From Defluviitaleaceae bacterium (GTDB lineage Bacteria > Bacillota > Clostridia > Lachnospirales > WRAA01), in assembly GCA_009780445.1 (NCBI GenBank), contig WRAA01000027.1:1-13415 (forward strand): a stretch of DNA of 13,415 bases, given 5' to 3'. A program made the translations under genes and the position numbers. Numbering within the stretch: the stretch's first letter is position 1; every line of letters begins with the position of its first letter. Shown one piece after another: positions 13,280 to 13,415 of the stretch. Under the pieces are notes generated by a model. That model worked only from the letters and a program-made list of their open reading frames with translations, ran no database searches and had not been told where the DNA came from.

Positions 13280-13414
13280 TCGGGAAACGAAGCGTTTCCC
13301 GACCGGAATCATTTGCGGCGGCGTGTACGCCGCAAATGCGAACCTTGACCGCCTTTGTGGTCAAGGTTCTTTCGCACAGTAGCTCGCGAAAATCCCGCTC
13401 TTGGATTTTCGCGA
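13280..13414. repeat. Four consecutive perfect hairpins at the window edge
   Basis: Four perfect stem-loops follow one another with short spacers. Stem 1: TCGGGAAAC, 9 bp, loop GAAGC (13280-13302). Stem 2: CATTTGCGGCG, 11 bp, loop of 7 (13310-13338). Stem 3: GAACCTTGACC, 11 bp, loop of 8 (13340-13369), which can be extended by TGCGAA/TTCGCA across a 2-nt bulge. Stem 4: TCGCGAAAATCC, 12 bp, loop of 7 (13384-13414). The arms differ from one another, so this is not a tandem repeat. No gene or clear promoter is seen from 13034 to 13415. It may be part of a larger structured RNA or repeat that continues beyond the window. Confidence 0.85.
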
Positions 13415-13415
13415 A

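Noticed and set aside
1..13415. CRISPR array from the repeated hairpins
   Set aside because: The repeats are few, long and widely spaced, and the hairpin run has differing arms without regular spacers; no cas gene is present.

Overview
The window looks like chromosomal DNA of an endospore-forming Firmicute of the high-GC clostridial type (about 60% G+C by eye). The evidence is a spmA-spmB spore-maturation pair, a SpoIID/LytB-domain lipoprotein, an ATPase of the clostridial/bacillar PRK06851 kind, and Bacillus-like ribosome binding sites and promoters. No rRNA, tRNA or CRISPR was seen. All calls come from reading the sequence; no database search was run.

Left part (1-3114): a three-gene minus-strand cassette of XRE repressor (ImmR-like), ImmA-like metallopeptidase and large serine recombinase. 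This resembles the immunity/integration arm of an integrative element or prophage, but no other element genes are present. The cassette lies between two copies of a repeat family. The recombinase stop codon sits inside a perfect 28-bp palindrome.

Middle (3115-9582): spmB and spmA overlap by 4 nt and have a SigE-like promoter candidate. Upstream is a cytoplasmic DsbA/FrnE-like thiol oxidoreductase with a textbook SigA promoter and a cluster of operator-like repeats. It diverges from a variant NAD-dependent DNA ligase (ligA). ligA converges, with a 4-nt stop-codon overlap, on a large SpoIID/LytB-domain lipoprotein that probably cuts peptidoglycan.

Right part (9583-13415): a likely minus-strand operon, in order of transcription, of a PRK06851-like tandem P-loop ATPase, fetA (ABC ATPase), fetB (UPF0014 permease, putative metal export) and an unrecognised charged coiled-coil protein. 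The SpoIID-like gene follows 76 nt later. Upstream of the operon is another repeat copy, and then, at the window edge, four perfect hairpins in a row.

The most unusual feature is the repeat family. Copies of about 160 bp at 2884-3045 and 13061-13217, and a partial copy at 1-110, have inverted termini and fold back almost along their full length to a shared GCGAACCC/GGGTTCGC tip. All three have the same orientation. The two complete copies each end 22-27 nt upstream of a minus-strand start codon, so they could act as mobile foldback elements (MITE-like), structured 5' leaders, or both.
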